DNA from: Gnetum montanum
Lineage: Eukaryota > Streptophyta > Gnetopsida > Gnetales > Gnetaceae
DNA: 64,000 bases
Assembly (NCBI GenBank): GCA_015680685.1
Contig: MNCI01004872.1
Location: forward strand, 1,217,527 to 1,281,526
Reading direction: 5' to 3'
Made by a program: the position numbers and the translations under genes. This document shows, piece after piece, positions 34,860 through 47,400 of the stretch. The notes beneath the pieces are model-generated. The model saw nothing but the letters and a program-made list of their open reading frames with translations. It was not told where the DNA came from and did no database searches. Position 1 is the first letter of the stretch, and every line of letters begins with the position of its first letter.

Positions 34860-35760
34860 TGCATGAAATTTCTTTAGCAAAAGTACATGGAAAACTAGAT
34901 GAATTCTTAAGGTTGTTGGAAGATTTAACCAATATGACACTTAATGAATTCTTTCAGAAATTTCAAAGGATCCAAAAAATCTAGGTGCGAATTTAGAATA
35001 TTTTCCAAGTATAAGAGAACATCTAGTAGGTTTTACTCTTAGTTGTACTTGATCTCTTACTTGGAATTCTTTCTTAAGTCAATGTTGATCTAGATGTCCC
35101 TTATATTTTTCTTGGGTAGCTTATAAATTTTGTTTGATTTTTGTAATAGTGTTTTCCATTATTTTTATTTCTTCTTCCTTCCATTCTGTTCTTAAGGTTG
35201 GATCTACCTAGGTTAGTGGCATATGGCAATTATGTCCATATATTATTTTGAATGGTGTTCAATGTATGGAATCTTAATAATTTTTGTTATAGGTAAAATC
35301 TACCAGATGCACGTAATTCTCCCACATTTTTGGTCTACTCCCTACATAACTTCTTAGAATATCTTCTAATATTCTATTCACATGTTTGATTTACCCATTA
35401 GTCTCAGGGTGGTAAGCTATGCTAAATTTCAACTAGGTTCCAAGCTCTTGGAATAAATTTTTCCAAAATTCAAATATGAACATGGGATCTTGGTCCAAGG
35501 TGATAGACTTTGGATAGCCATGTAATCGAAATACCTCTCATATGAATTTACTTATTTGGCTATGTTTGTGGATTTCAAAGCTATAAAATGTTTCATATTT
35601 GATAGATGATCTACCAGTACTAAAATCAAGTCATTTCCCTTTTTGGTTATTGCAAATCCCACAATGAAATCCATGGTAACGTGTTCCCATTTCCAAGATG
35701 AAACTTCCAAAGGTTGTAATAGTTCACTAGGTTTCATTTTTTTAACTGTTATCCTTTAGC
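34860..35760 (-). pseudogene. Chromovirus integrase of B1
   Basis: The open part (35552-35737) begins ELLQPLEVSSWKWEHVTMDF, the classic entry to the Gypsy integrase core with the first catalytic Asp in MDF. Lower down come RLHGYPKSITLDQDPMF (second Asp), YHPETNGQIKHVN (family E read as K), and YVHLVDFTYNK. A GPF-like RFFGSFEISERI near 35.0 kb (changed) is followed by LVFHVLLLKKF. In-frame stops occur. It leads into the chromodomain at the low-coordinate side. Confidence 0.85.
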
Positions 35761-36129
35761 ATGTTGGATAGTTTCTAATGTACAAGGACACATCATATAA
35801 GTTGTAATATAACCTAGGTGTCCTGCATATGGTACTTTATGTGCTTCACACAACAACCTTAGTCTCTAATTTCCTTTTGTTATTCACACTCTTGGTATTT
35901 TCATTAATAAATCATTAGAAGAAAATTAATATTGAGGCTAAAAGGAAATATTGGTTAAAATATTCTTGATTTAAGGATCTTCTTTTATTTGTTCCTTAAT
36001 TTCTTCTTCCATTGGGGTTGTTACCACACCTATCATCAAGTTCCACATTCAAGTAAGGGCATCACCTACTACATTTTGTTTTTCAAGAAAATATTTGAAT
36101 TCAAAATCATATTTAGCCAATAATTCTAG

Positions 36130-37210
36130 CATCATCATTGACAAGTATTCAAAATAGTCTATCTATACACATATTCTAAACTTTTATGATCTATTTATAA
36201 TACAAGCCTTTTTTTACAAAGATAATGTCTCCAAACTTTCAGAGCATGGAGAATTGCCAGTAATTATAAGTCATGGGTTGAGTAATTTATCTCAAATCCT
36301 CATAATTTATGAGATTCATAACATACCACTTTATCTTCTTGTAAATGAACTGCACCAATTCCCATTCCACAAACATCTGTGGACACTTCAAATGGTAATT
36401 CTTCATTTGGAATTCTCAAAATAAGTGCTATTGTGAGTAGCATCTTTAATCTAAGGAAAGCTTTCCTGCATTTTTCATCAAACTTAAACACACATTTTCC
36501 CTATAAAAGGTTAGTTAGGAAGGCCACTAAACTAGAATAATCTTTAATGAAACTTCAACAAAAACTTGCTAAGCCCAGAAAACTACAAACTGCTATAGCA
36601 TCTTTTAATTCTTGCCAGTCACTAATTGCACTAACGTTTTCTAGATCTACTTTTAATCCATTTTTAGAAACTATATGGCCTAGATAAGAGACTTTTTCTT
36701 TAAATAGTTCACATTTACTTAATTTATCTTTGAATTGATGCTCTTTAATAATTTCCATTGTAAATTTTAAATGTTTGACATGTTCTTCTCTTGACTTAGA
36801 ACAAACAAGTATATCATTCATAAATACTATAATAAATCGATCAAGATATTTATGAAAAATATTATTCATTAATGCCATGAATTTTGTAGGTGCATTAGTC
36901 AATCCAAATGGCATCACAACAAATTCATATAATCCATACATGGTTTTGAAGGTAGTTTTCTCAATATCTTTCTCCTTAATCCTTATTTGGTGATAATCTA
37001 ATTTTTAATCAATCTTTGAAAAATAACATACATCAGTAAGTTGATCAAAAAAATCATCAATTCTAGGCAAAGGATAAGTATCTATAATCATCACTTTATT
37101 CAATTCCCTATAATCAATGCATAATCTTAATGTACCATATTTCTTTTTAACGAATAAGACTAGTGCACCTTAAGGTGATACACTAGGTCAAATTTTTCCT
37201 CCTTCCAAAA
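36130..37210 (-). pseudogene. Chromovirus RT and RNase H of B1
   Basis: RT is open through 36555-36941: [20 protein letters not shown], then the catalytic box FMNDILV (plus 36813-36821 covers M-N-D), then LSKCELFKEKVSYLGHIVS and a thumb ending SFLGLASFC. The family has DD at the box, so one catalytic Asp is now Asn. The 5' part of RT (36.96-37.2 kb) is readable with stops (DDFFDQL, DYHQIRI). RNase H (36300-36491) has FEVSTDVCGMGIGAVHLQED, with the catalytic DASD-like motif altered. Confidence 0.9.
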
Positions 37211-37405
37211 GTTGATCTAATTATACTTTCAATCTCTTAATTCAGAAGCAGAAAATCTATAAGGGGCTTTTGAAATAGGTTTTGTACCAGGAAAAATATC
37301 AATAGCATGCTCAAATATTCATTTTGAAGGTAATTCTCTAGTTTCACCAAATACTAAATCTTTATATTTCTCAAGTTCTTTTGGAATCTTAATACTTAAA
37401 GATTT

Positions 37406-37840
37406 CTAGGGTTGAGGTACTTTCATAACCATCATTGTAACATCCCTTTCTAATAATATTTTGGCATGCTTAATGGTTATTGTATGAATTTTCTTTACTG
37501 TTCCTACCCTCCTTAGAACCCTAACTTTGTCTATGGTTGGGACTTTTAAAATACAAGTTCCAAAGAAGGTAGTAATATGAAATTTTTGTAGAAAAGACAT
37601 TTCTAAAATTATGTCAACATCACCTAGTTCAAATTCAAAGAATTCATCAATGAAAGACATGTTTTGTAAAGTAATGTTAATTTCTCCATACCTCGTGTGC
37701 TTGCTCATAGTCATTCCATCTAAAAGTTCTATCTTAATAATTTTCTTGGAAGGTAAACTTAATTTCAATAAATTAATTAACTTTTGAGAAATAAAGTTAA
37801 CATTGGCACCATTATCAATCAAAAATTAAATTTATTTACA
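37406..37840 (-). pseudogene. Retroviral-type aspartic protease of B1
   Basis: A frame of 138 codons opens with MIDNGANVNFISQKL, corresponding to the D-S-G-A motif of plant Gypsy proteases with Ser changed to Asn, and continues with the expected beta-rich core up to DVDIILEMSFL. It lies between the gag knuckle and RT, as expected. It would cleave the gag-pol polyprotein. Confidence 0.82.
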
Positions 37841-37859
37841 TTCAATTAAACCTTCAAAA

Positions 37860-39045
37860 ATTAGTAAAGCAAATTGAAATTTACACAAACCTAATTTAGT
37901 TAATACAGATTTCTTCTTCACAACTGTGGTGGTGGTTGAGATTTTTTCTTTGTTCATGTTCGGGTTGGATTTTTGATTCCTTATTGAATTGGTCATTTTT
38001 ACCTTTTCTCATAATATTGGATAGTCTCATTTAAAATGATCTTCACCACAAAAAAAACATCCTATCCCTGATCAAGCTCTTTGAGTTGGTGTTTCTTCTA
38101 CTATTGCTTGTGGGAGGGTAGCTTGTCAAAGAGAAGTCCATACTTAATTCAAATCATCATAATCCTTAGTAATTATATATGCTTCATCAACTATCTAAGG
38201 ATTATGTGCTTGTGTCTAGTAACATAATTGTGCATGTAGTCCACTAATGAACTTTGAAGCTAATTCTCCTTCATCCCAATGGCTTTCATACCAAGAAAGA
38301 TCTCATTTTGGGCTTTTTGAGAAAAGAATTGGATACAAATTTTTGTTTAAAGTCTCAACAAAAATTAACCCAATTTGTAATTAAACCTTGAAATCTTAGT
38401 GTATTCCACCATATTGCCGCAAGACCTCTTAAATATAGGGAGATGACTTCTAAATGTTCTTGACATGATAGATATAGCATGTCAAAGTAATTTTTCATTG
38501 TATCAAATCAATCTCTTGCCTTGGCACTAGATCCAAGGGCTTCATCATAATGATCTAATTTTACCTTCAAGGCATGAAATTTTGTCAGTAATTCTCTTGG
38601 TGGATTAAGCCATTTCTCATATCCCTCACCTTCAGTTTCTTCTCTATAACCTATAGAAGGGATATCGGTCTCTTGGTGACTAGTAGGTGGGGGTTGGTTT
38701 TTGGGTGAATCCATAGGGAGAAGTTAATACTTATCTTAATTTTGATCTCAAGATGGAACATGACTAGGATATAAAGAATGAGTGATATGGTTGGTTAATT
38801 TCTTGATGGAGTCTGCAAAGAAATACATCTTCCATGTCTAACCATTTATCCTTTAAACTTTGGGACAATTTCCTAATTTCCTCAAACATATTTTGCATCT
38901 CTTTCCTAAACCCTTGATTTGACTACTGAAGCTCTTCTTGAACACCCCTAATTTCATTAATTTGATTCTCAAGGGTAGTCATTTGATCATTGACTCATGC
39001 CTCCATTGCTCTCCAATTTATTCTTTAGGTTCTAGACATTGGTAA
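37860..39045 (-). pseudogene. Gag of chromovirus B1
   Basis: The start is taken at an ATG near 39040 (MSRT), followed by an N-terminal coiled region (LENQINEIRGVQEELQ; EMQNMFEEIRKLSQSLKDKW). The retrotransposon gag domain follows (EEGEGYEKWLNP type, open at 38508-38714; then SCQEHLEVISLYLRGLAAIWW near 38.43 kb) and ends in a zinc knuckle CFFCGEDHFK-x-DYP near 38.06 kb, whose last Cys is Tyr. Several in-frame stops. It would form the particle shell around the RNA. Confidence 0.8.
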
Positions 39046-39354
39046 GTTGAAGAAATTAGGTATGTTGGTAATCCTTGGCCTCTATGGCCTTTTTTATGGA
39101 TCTCAAAATACTTACTTAGTTACAAAAGAGGTTGAAACTATCATGGATTTCTTCTTCAACCACCAAATCTTAATTATTTTGGGCCTTTAATTAATGGATT
39201 AAAATCTAATTTTCTATAATCTAATAGCTAAATATGCCTATTCCATTTTGCTAGAAGGTTCAAATATATTGGAATGTGTTTTTTTCTTGGATAAAATTGG
39301 ACTTTGACATCAAAAGTTATGATTATTTTAATTTGCAAAAACTTGCATGATTTT

Positions 39355-39450
39355 TGAGACTTCCTGAGAGTTCATCCATCCTAGTACTACTCTAGAACAA
39401 GTGTTCTTAATTATGGAATTCTTATCCCTATTGCTACCAAGGCACCAAAT
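39355..39450 (-). ncRNA. 5S-rRNA-like segment in the B1 leader
   Basis: Minus strand. GAGTAGTACTAGGATGGATGA (plus 39372-39392; one base differs from the plant 5S internal control region GAGTAGTACTAGGATGGGTGA) is flanked upstream by AATTCCATAATTAAG, which aligns with AACTCCGAAGTTAAG, and downstream by ACTCTCAGGAAGTC, which aligns with CCTCCTGGGAAGTC. The match covers roughly the 3' two thirds of the 5S gene, with mostly transition differences. It is a degenerate 5S-derived block, not a working gene. It stands about 320 bp upstream of the gag ATG. Confidence 0.75.
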
Positions 39451-39499
39451 CCAAATTTAAAAATTATTTTTGTATGTTCTTCTTTTAAACTTCATTGAG

Positions 39500-39970
39500 G
39501 ATAGAAATTTCAAAATGTTTTTCATTTGATAAAAATATTTCCATTGCCATCAAGCTAGAACGACAACAAATGCAGGGTGATGGTAGGCACTATGGTGGCT
39601 TGGATAGTGCATCAAAAGTGCAATAGTGGTTGAAGTCTATGGGGGAGGGGCTTTACTAGGTAGCATGACCCTCTTTTATACCTACATGACCCCTTCTAAG
39701 ACGTTTGTAGCCCTTTCTATGATTGTGTAACTTGGGCATGGGTTGTGCAGCCCTTTCTAGGGTTCACTTGTCCTATTTGTGGGCTGCACACCCTGTATAG
39801 GAGCTAGCATGGCTGATACAAGGATCAGTTGGCATCGACTCAGCATGTGTAGGGTCAATGTGGCTCCAAGAAAGGCCTATGAAGCCCATAGAAAAGGACC
39901 AGTGTGGCTTGCAGTGCGACAATTGACTTGCATGTTCATGGCATTGAGGCTTTTTTTACCTTGGGAGAAG
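39500..39970. other. Spacer, weak internal repetition
   Basis: GC-richer than its neighbours. The phrase TAGCCCTTTCTA recurs (39.70 and 39.75 kb) with GTTTGTAG / GTTGTGCAG before it. No gene recognised; it may belong to the lost or diverged 5' LTR of B1. Confidence 0.35.
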
Positions 39971-39979
39971 GTAGTGATG

Positions 39980-40282
39980 TGTGGTGGAAGAGGTGATAAT
40001 CGACAATAGGGGAGGAAATGATTGGTAGCATAGGAGGTAATGATCAGAGCCATAGGAGGTAATGATCAATGGCATGGGAGGTAGTGATCAACACCAAGGA
40101 AGGCAGTGATTGGTGGTAAGGGAGGCAGTGATCGACAGTAGGGGAGGTAGTGATCTAGCATGAAAGGCTGTGATCAATGGCATAGTAGGCAATGATCAAT
40201 GGTAGGGTAGACAATGATCAGCAACATAGGAGGTAGTGATCAAAAATGTAGGAGGCAGTGATTGGTAGTGTTGAAGGTGACC
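39980..40282 (+). repeat. Minisatellite, about 22-23 bp unit, 13 copies
   Basis: Units close to GAGGTAGTGATCAATGGCATAG recur continuously with point differences and small length changes. Confidence 0.88.
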
Positions 40283-40289
40283 AAGGCAT

Positions 40290-43200
40290 GTGTGCGTAGG
40301 GTAGAGAATGACAACAACAAATGGCGTGATGATAATTGAATGGCATGGGGGCTTACAATTTGGGTCTAAATGATTACTAAGATGATAGTGGATAGGAAAT
40401 AGATGATTTCTAAGATGCTGAGAATTGATATGATTAGTTTTCCAACATTTTAGCATTTAGAATTTAGTATTTAAATATTTTTTTGTAATTCAATACTGTA
40501 ATATTCAATTTGAATTATTTGTACTCTTTAGTATTCTTTATTGACACATGTGTGTATGTACTTACCTATCTTTGGTTTAGGGATTCTTTCTACTTTATGA
40601 TAGTTTATTTCTATTTTTAGATTTGAAGTTGTAATTGGTAGTCTTTATAGAATGTTTTGAATATAGCTTTTTGATTCTTCTTTCATACAATTGGATGCCT
40701 AGTGCCTTGTTATAGTTATTTTATATGATTCTTCTATTAATTATTGGCTACTAGCAACTCTTTTGCATCAACATTAGGTTCATAAGTACTATTATTCCTT
40801 AGTGAGTAGCTAAGGTTTTTGTATATAAGAGGCTATTATTTATTATTTTATAAATTTTTTCTATTTTCTTATCCCTTTCACTTATTTTTATAGATTTCTA
40901 CTTCATTGCCTATAATTTTCGTAATATTCTTGGTGATTTTATTTTTTTAAGTAATGCCTTTATAGCCTAAGCCTAGGTTAGGAGTTTGTTATATGTTGGT
41001 ATTATATGTAAGTATTTAATAGTTATTCTTAGATTTGTGGTATAGGAATGTTGTTAAGAAGCTCACAATAACTTAAATAGGAAAAACCTTAAACAATCCA
41101 ATAGGAAACTCTCAAATGAATCGATGTATGAGACATTCACCAATTTTTAAGGGACCAAAACTAGTTAACTATAACTAGTTGTGATCATAATGATGGGAAC
41201 TTAACAAAAAGTGGAAACATTTGATTAGACAACTATAACAACTTGTATTTTTAGATGCTTAGGTTCGTACTTTAACACTATGCTTTTGTTCCTCTTTATA
41301 TTTTGGATGTTTTTGTTATGATAGTTAGTTATTCTTATTAATTATTATGGATTTTTATCATTATATTATTATGTTTATGTATGATTATTTTTATATATTC
41401 TAACTGTATTTTTATTTTGTAAGCACTAACCTAGAGGATGAGTGGGTAGGCTTCTCATGAAGGCTACAGAATTGATACATGAGGCATATTAAGGCATGAA
41501 TAGGTTTTTGTATGTTAAGATATTAATTTTTTAATTACAATATTTTTTGTATTTTTTTTTAATTTAAGTAAGTTTGGTATCACTTAGTGGTTTTTGTGGG
41601 AAATCTACATGAGTTATAAGAGGTTTTGTAGTAGTTCTCTTAATTTTAAAAATAGCATTAGCATTGCTACATTTCTACTTTTGGTAGCTTTTCATTAAAA
41701 ACCCCACTTTCCATTCATATGAGCACTTTGGCATCTATTCTCTTGGATGTAGAATCGTTGTTGAAATTAAAGGTTTATAGTGGTGTTATGGATCTTTGCT
41801 AATTTATATGTGTGATTGTGCAATAGCATATGGCTATGTTCATGTATTTTTTCATCGATTGTTCATCTCTTTTCTAGATGAATTATTTTAGCATTTTGTC
41901 ATGTTTGTTTTAGTTCTTAGGTTTTTTGCATGATTGATGTTAAGATTTTGTGGAATTCTTTTAGATTTTTATATATTTATGATTAGTATTGGATCTTTTT
42001 TGGAATATATAGAATCAACTAATCTTTATTCTTAATTCACTTGTTTCTCATTTTTTGTAATTTTACCATTTTTGATGATTTCATGAAATGAGGATTTTAT
42101 GAGAATTCAAGCAATAAATGTTTTGGAGTTGGGGTATTATATGTTACTTTTGAATCCTCATGCAATTATGTTCATGTTATCATAAATCTAATTTGGTTTT
42201 TGATTATTTTACTAAATTCTAAGTCTTTAACATTTTATGACTGACAATTTCATTTAGGATTTGGATCCTTAATCATATCATCATTTTATTCATTCCTTAT
42301 CTCTTAATTTGAAGGTATCATTATGTTCTTTAAATTGCTGCTATGATACCCCAATCTTCCTTATTATTTGCTAATTATTTAGAAGTTATTTTGAGCTATT
42401 TTCTCTTTTCCTTATGTTTTGGATTGAAACCATGAGTCTACCATGATCATCCATCATGATTTGTGATAAGGTTATGGTCAATCCTTTATCTTTCTTTACA
42501 ATTTCTATTCTTTATTCCTAAAGTCTTGCAATTCCACAAGTTATGCTCAAGTCATGGTTAGGCCATCATTAAGTCATTTTTGTTATAATTTTTGCTGAAA
42601 ATATTTTTAGTAAATCATGAGTTAGGGTAAGATTATGATTAGCTACCATGAGTTGTGGTGATGTCATGATCTTAAATTTAAGTAATTTAAATGTTTGTGT
42701 TGCCATTGTAGCTCAGTTCAAAATATTTTGATGACCCTGGACCTTGCTCAATACTAATATATTGGTCTAAATGGTACTAGATTATTAGAATAAATCTTGG
42801 ATTTAAATGATTGCTTCTTATTGGAGCTTTTATAAATTAGAACTTATTGGTTATTAGTTTTATCCCTCCACCATTAATGATTACGTTTTACTTATTTAGA
42901 GGCTTGAATATTTGATGTTTGTTATGAGCTAGCATCAAGTTGTGTAACCATTTAGAGATAAGCTCTTTAAATATGTTTGGTATTTGACTTGTACTGAGAT
43001 GCATTAATGTGACTCTTGTTTTAGGCCCCATCCAATAGGGGACAATAATCCATGGTTGATTGGTCCCTTTGTTTGATGTCCTTAAAACATTAGAGGTGAG
43101 TCTTAGATGACACCTCTAGCACTAGTAGTCTAGAAAGTTAAGGGTAAGTCTTGGGTAATGCTCCTAGTATTGAGAGCAATAAATAAAATTCATATGCATA

Positions 43201-43750
43201 GTATTTTAAGAATTTATTTAGCATCTATTTTGGAAAGTACTTATTATAACAATTCATAAATTTAAAACTGAGTATAATGTATGCTAGTCTCTTTATTTAT
43301 AGGTTTTTAGGTTAGATTGGATAATTTGATTTGGTTAGATTTTCATTGGATCCTAAGATCTATTTGTAATGTATGGTCTATGATGTTTGGATTTTTTGTA
43401 CTTAGTGACATGTTGTAGGCCAACATGCCTTCACCTAGCCACCATAAGACTTTCTCTTATTTTAACTAAAGAAGGTACCAAGATTTTTCACTTAGTGTAT
43501 ACTTATTTCCTTTGTCATTTTTAGGTCACTAGGACTAGGTAGAGTAAGGAGATATCTTGATATTAGTTACTACTTTTTAGATTTTATGGATATGTATTTT
43601 TGAGCTTTAGTCTATTCTCTTTGGTATAATATGTTATTTTATGGACATGCATCAATTCCTCATCTTCATGCATTATGCTTTAGATAATGGAAGATGTTTA
43701 TGTATTATTGAGCATATATTGATATAGATGAATATTCTTAATTATGATTT
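40290..43750. other. Long AT-rich stretch without recognisable gene
   Basis: No coding domain, LTR pair or tandem array could be supported over 3.4 kb. The segment 43.02-43.2 kb (GGTGAGTCTTAGATGACACC... then AATAAATAAAA) has the look of an LTR with a poly(A) signal, but has no partner in the window. Very old repeats are the likely content. Confidence 0.4.
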
Positions 43751-44247
43751 TATGACATCATATTCCCAGATGTTGATGAATATGATTTTTCATTATGTAA
43801 GTTCCCTGTATTACATGAAATTAATTTGGATTGCTCACTTAAATTTAAAAATGACAATGAATAAACATGGATATGAAAGGTAAAATAACAATGGAAATTT
43901 TACTAATAGAATTTTTGAATACACTATTAATGATCTTAGGTTATCTTCCTATAACACTTAGGACCTTAGAGGAAATCCAACATTGTTACCATGGTTAGGC
44001 CATCAAATTGAAGAAATGATTAGTTCCTTATTGTGCTACTTCACGCAACTCTTGTCACTCACCAATCTAGCTCTACAAATTCATGCTGATATGACCTCTA
44101 AGCTTCTCCCTAAATGTCACAAGTCAAGCCCTTCCCCAAATGGTACCATGAATAGTTATAACTCCTCATATCAAGGAACCCCTTCTTTCAAATGCTAATT
44201 ACATGATTAATAGTACAATTCTACCCTTAACAAGGAACAAGACATCA
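43751..44247 (-). repeat. 3' LTR of chromovirus B2
   Basis: Homolog of 33963-34471. Shared blocks include ACTTAGGACCTTAGAGG, CCATGGTTAGG and ATGACCTCTAAGCTT. The minus-strand start TGATGTCTTGTTCC follows the purine tract at 44248-44261. Confidence 0.72.
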
Positions 44248-44430
44248 TAATCTACCCTCCTTAAAAATCTAACTCATCCTCAAGTGCTTTCTCTATATCT
44301 AGCTATCCGACAATTACATCCACACTATACTTCTCATTTTAGCTCCATTATTATCTTCATTATCATCTGTACATACAAAAACTATGAATTAATATATTAC
44401 TATTACCTAATAATAAATATAATTTATTAC
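44248..44430 (-). mobile_element. Chromovirus B2, 3' untranslated part left of the nested element
   Basis: Matches B1 34472-34640 (polypurine tract, then AT-rich spacer). It ends in ATTAC, the target site of element A, and resumes at 54228. Confidence 0.8.
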
Positions 44431-45280
44431 TAATGAATTGTGTTTTGTTATGCTTCAATATCAGATACATGATATTAGAACCTTGATCTTAGATACCTAA
44501 TATTGGACCCTAGGATGTGATGTCGAATATCCAATATTGTAGAGCATATGCTGGACTACAAATATAGTGCATGAACACGTAATTTTCATATTTGTTTTTT
44601 TCATATAGTAATGAAGTTCTTATATTTTAGCCATTCTAGAGTTAGAATATTTCTAAGTGCCTACAGTAGGAGTCTGAGTGTGTATAGATCTTCATTTGAG
44701 CACTGATGTACCTAAGCACAACAATGTGATGGAAATAAAGATGAGCCCTTTTGATAATCCTTGTACATTGAGAATAGATTAATGTTTTCTTTAATGCATT
44801 TAATATTCATGCACTTTATCTTAATTCACTTTAATTAAGTAATTACTTTCTAGTTGTTAATGAGCACAAGCACAACCACTTTGAGCATACGTGTATTGCT
44901 TGGTAGCCTAGAAATGCTTAACATTTGGCAACCTAGCAGTGCTATATGTATTTAGAATGTATCTAGAGAATGGGAAAGGGTACCTACGTTAGGCTAGTTA
45001 GGTAGTAGATTAATTAGATATTAAATTCCTCTATCTTTTATTCTTGTTTTAGGAAATTAAACTTATAAAAATATAAAGGATAAAAATCATATACTTGAGT
45101 TGCACTTAACCATATACTTGTACCCCACAAGTGGAACTGAGAAGACAATGATCATCTTGATTTTATTTCACTTTCTTAAACCAATGTATTTAACAACTTA
45201 AGGTCTATAGAGCTTGATTAGATCACATGTAAACATTGTGATTCGTATGGTTGGGCATAGGGGTACCTCATTACTCCTCA
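44431..45280 (+). repeat. 5' LTR of element A
   Basis: 850 bp, similar throughout to 53388-54227. Landmarks: GATACCTAATATTGG in U3, AGAATATTTCTAAGTGCC, the poly(A) signal GGAAATAAAGATGAGCC, CAAGCACAACCACTTTGAGCA in U5, ending ACTCCTCA before the primer site. The two LTRs differ at many positions, so the insertion is old. Confidence 0.93.
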
Positions 45281-45301
45281 TTGGCACTATTTCCAAGGAT
45301 C
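45281..45301 (+). promoter_or_regulatory. Primer binding site of element A
   Basis: TTGGCACTATTTCCAAGGAT lies directly after the LTR end. It fits the Athila/Tat primer site TTGGCGCCGTTGCCGGGGAT, and nearly all differences are C-to-T or G-to-A. That supports the family call and shows methylation-type decay. Confidence 0.75.
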
Positions 45302-45446
45302 TTTTAGTTGTTATGTGCGCTATCTACGATTAGTAAAAAATTATTTAAATCATTGGAATGAACCCTAAAAGTCATATTATACATTACAATTACTATAATA
45401 ATTTTTTTTAAATAAAGCACACTACATTTTTATTTTCTAGTATAAA

Positions 45447-47400
45447 ATGTCTTCTTCTCATAAGAGTGATTCTCTGCCAAAGTCTAATAGAGTACATCAA
45501 CAGGTGCCCCAACAATACCAAGTGGTATATGCTCATCTTGATGAGTATGTACCCAATTTTACCTTCATCCTACACTAGGTTGAACAACTATGATGGTGTG
45601 ACATGAAGGGAAACATTTTGTTGTCACCTAATCAATCTATTCCTATGATTCTCCAACAAACTCTAGTTCATTTAGGCCTCCAAGGACTTCATGTTGAGTA
45701 TGTTATACAAGATAGTAATGCTAGGGATTATCATTCCACTGAGACACAACATCTTAGGGACTAACAGCTATAATGATGCTATGAATCTTTGAAGAAAAAA
45801 GTGGTTTACTGATTCCCTATTCTTGCAATGCTAAAAAGATGGTGGAGAACCCTTCTATGAGGGTTTTTCATATAGTTAAATTCCTCTCTTTGACTTCAAT
45901 GAAGGAGTTTAAAACCAGAACCTACAATCCATGAACCACAATCCTAGTTCTAGCAATAATGGATCCAATGACAAAGGATGATTTAAGGAGGATTATTCTG
46001 ATAGGAATGCATACAAGAAATAAGATTCTGATCATGGCCATGATTACTGAAGATGGGGTAGCAGGCATAGTGATGGTGCTAGTCCTCCTTCCTCTTCACC
46101 TTCATCATCATATTTTTCTTCTTCTGATTATAATTGCATCTATAGGGGGAGAAACTATGATGAAGGTGACCAATAGGACCGAAATGATCAAAGGGATAGT
46201 TGGAAAAATCAAGACTAGGGGCACAACCTTTCAAGAGAGACATGACACCATGAATGAATGGGTAGTAGAGGGCATTGTAGGCACCAAAATCATGGCCTCA
46301 ATGAGCCTTTTCTTACTACCTAGAGTATGTTAAAGACTATAGAGGTAGTGAGAATCCCTATAAGGTACATTAAGGATAGTCAAATAAAAAAATTAGATAT
46401 GAACAATATTCCTTAGTTCAAAGGGGGGTATAAGTCCAATCCGTAGAACCATATCCAAGCTTTTCAAGATGCATGTACCTTGAAGAATATAGAAAATGAG
46501 TGGTACAAGCTTAAGTTGTTTCCAAGGACACTCATGAAAGAGGAAAAAATTTGGTACTAGTCCTTAGAACTAGAATATATCAAACGATGGAGTACAATTC
46601 TTAAATTTTTTAATGACAAATATTAGATGTACACTTGAGTGTTCAACTTGAGAAGGTAAATCCAAGGATGGATAAAAGGAATACATGAACCCTTGGATGT
46701 CATCATAAGCCAATACTAATCCTTAGTACATAGATTTCCTAGCCATGGTTATTCTCAATTGGACCAACTTTGCCACATTTTAGATGTGCTTCAATCCAAA
46801 ATGAGGAGAACCCTTGGCATCCATGCCCAAGGAAAACTATCAAAATTAAGCACCCATCAAATCTAAAGGTTGATTGAGTAGGTAGCTAAAGAGGAAGAAG
46901 AATTTAAAAAATAAAAAAGTATAGAAGAGTATAACTACAATCCTTATATTCAAAAGGGGAAGGTTCAATTCTGTGATAGTGAGGAAGAATCATTACTTGA
47001 CGAGGTGGTGAATAGGAAAACCTTTCCATTTCAAAAATTTCAATCTAAAATTACAACCAAGGTTGTTGAGTTATGGGACTCCCTAGATAGAAAATTTCAA
47101 GCTATCCTAAAAATTACTAAAGAGTACAAAGAACAAGGTAGTGATCGTGAGTGCAGGAGGCGCAAGGAAGCTGAATGTACCATTTAAAGAGGCAAGGGAA
47201 AGATTACTATAATAGGGAAAGTTGCGGGAACCAACTCCGATGTTGATGGTGGGTGTGACACCTACCATTATAAACATCCTAAGGTATGTTTTCCTATTTT
47301 GTCACACTTACAACAATCTAGGATGTATGCTTTGAATCCACACCTAGCACAAAGGCAAACACCATGAAGATTGTCTTATCATCAAGGCAATTGTAGGTAG
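45447..47400 (+). pseudogene. Gag of element A
   Basis: ATG at 45447 (MSSSHKSDSLPKSN) lies 146 bp after the primer site. The start is supported by the matching position in element C. Next come HLDEYVPNFTFILH, a Ser/Asp-rich linker (about 45.96-46.3 kb, frameshifted), then the gag core: HIQAFQDACTLKNIENEWYK and LFPRTLMKEE (46.45-46.55 kb), then IKRWSTILKFFNDKY. A tail has KEYKEQGSDRECRRRKEAEC and a Cys/His-containing CDTYHYKHPKVC (about 47.26 kb), also present in C. At least six stops or frameshifts occur. Confidence 0.8.

Larger units (their letters stand above)
33963..39480 (-). mobile_element. Chromovirus Ty3/Gypsy element B1
   Basis: On the minus strand, from high to low coordinate: leader with a 5S-like block, gag with zinc knuckle, protease, RT, RNase H, integrase, chromodomain, polypurine tract and 3' LTR. 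The same order and sequence recur in B2 (43751-44430 plus 54228-58840). The chromodomain and the integrase C-terminus place it among plant chromoviruses. I could not find its 5' LTR in 39.4-41 kb, so the 5' boundary is open. All frames carry stops. Confidence 0.88.

Noticed and set aside
40196-40456. Minus-strand frame rich in His, Pro and Thr
   Set aside because: It overlaps the 22-23 bp minisatellite and is a by-product of it.
43020-43220. LTR-like segment with poly(A) signal
   Set aside because: No second copy in the window and no recognisable internal region next to it.
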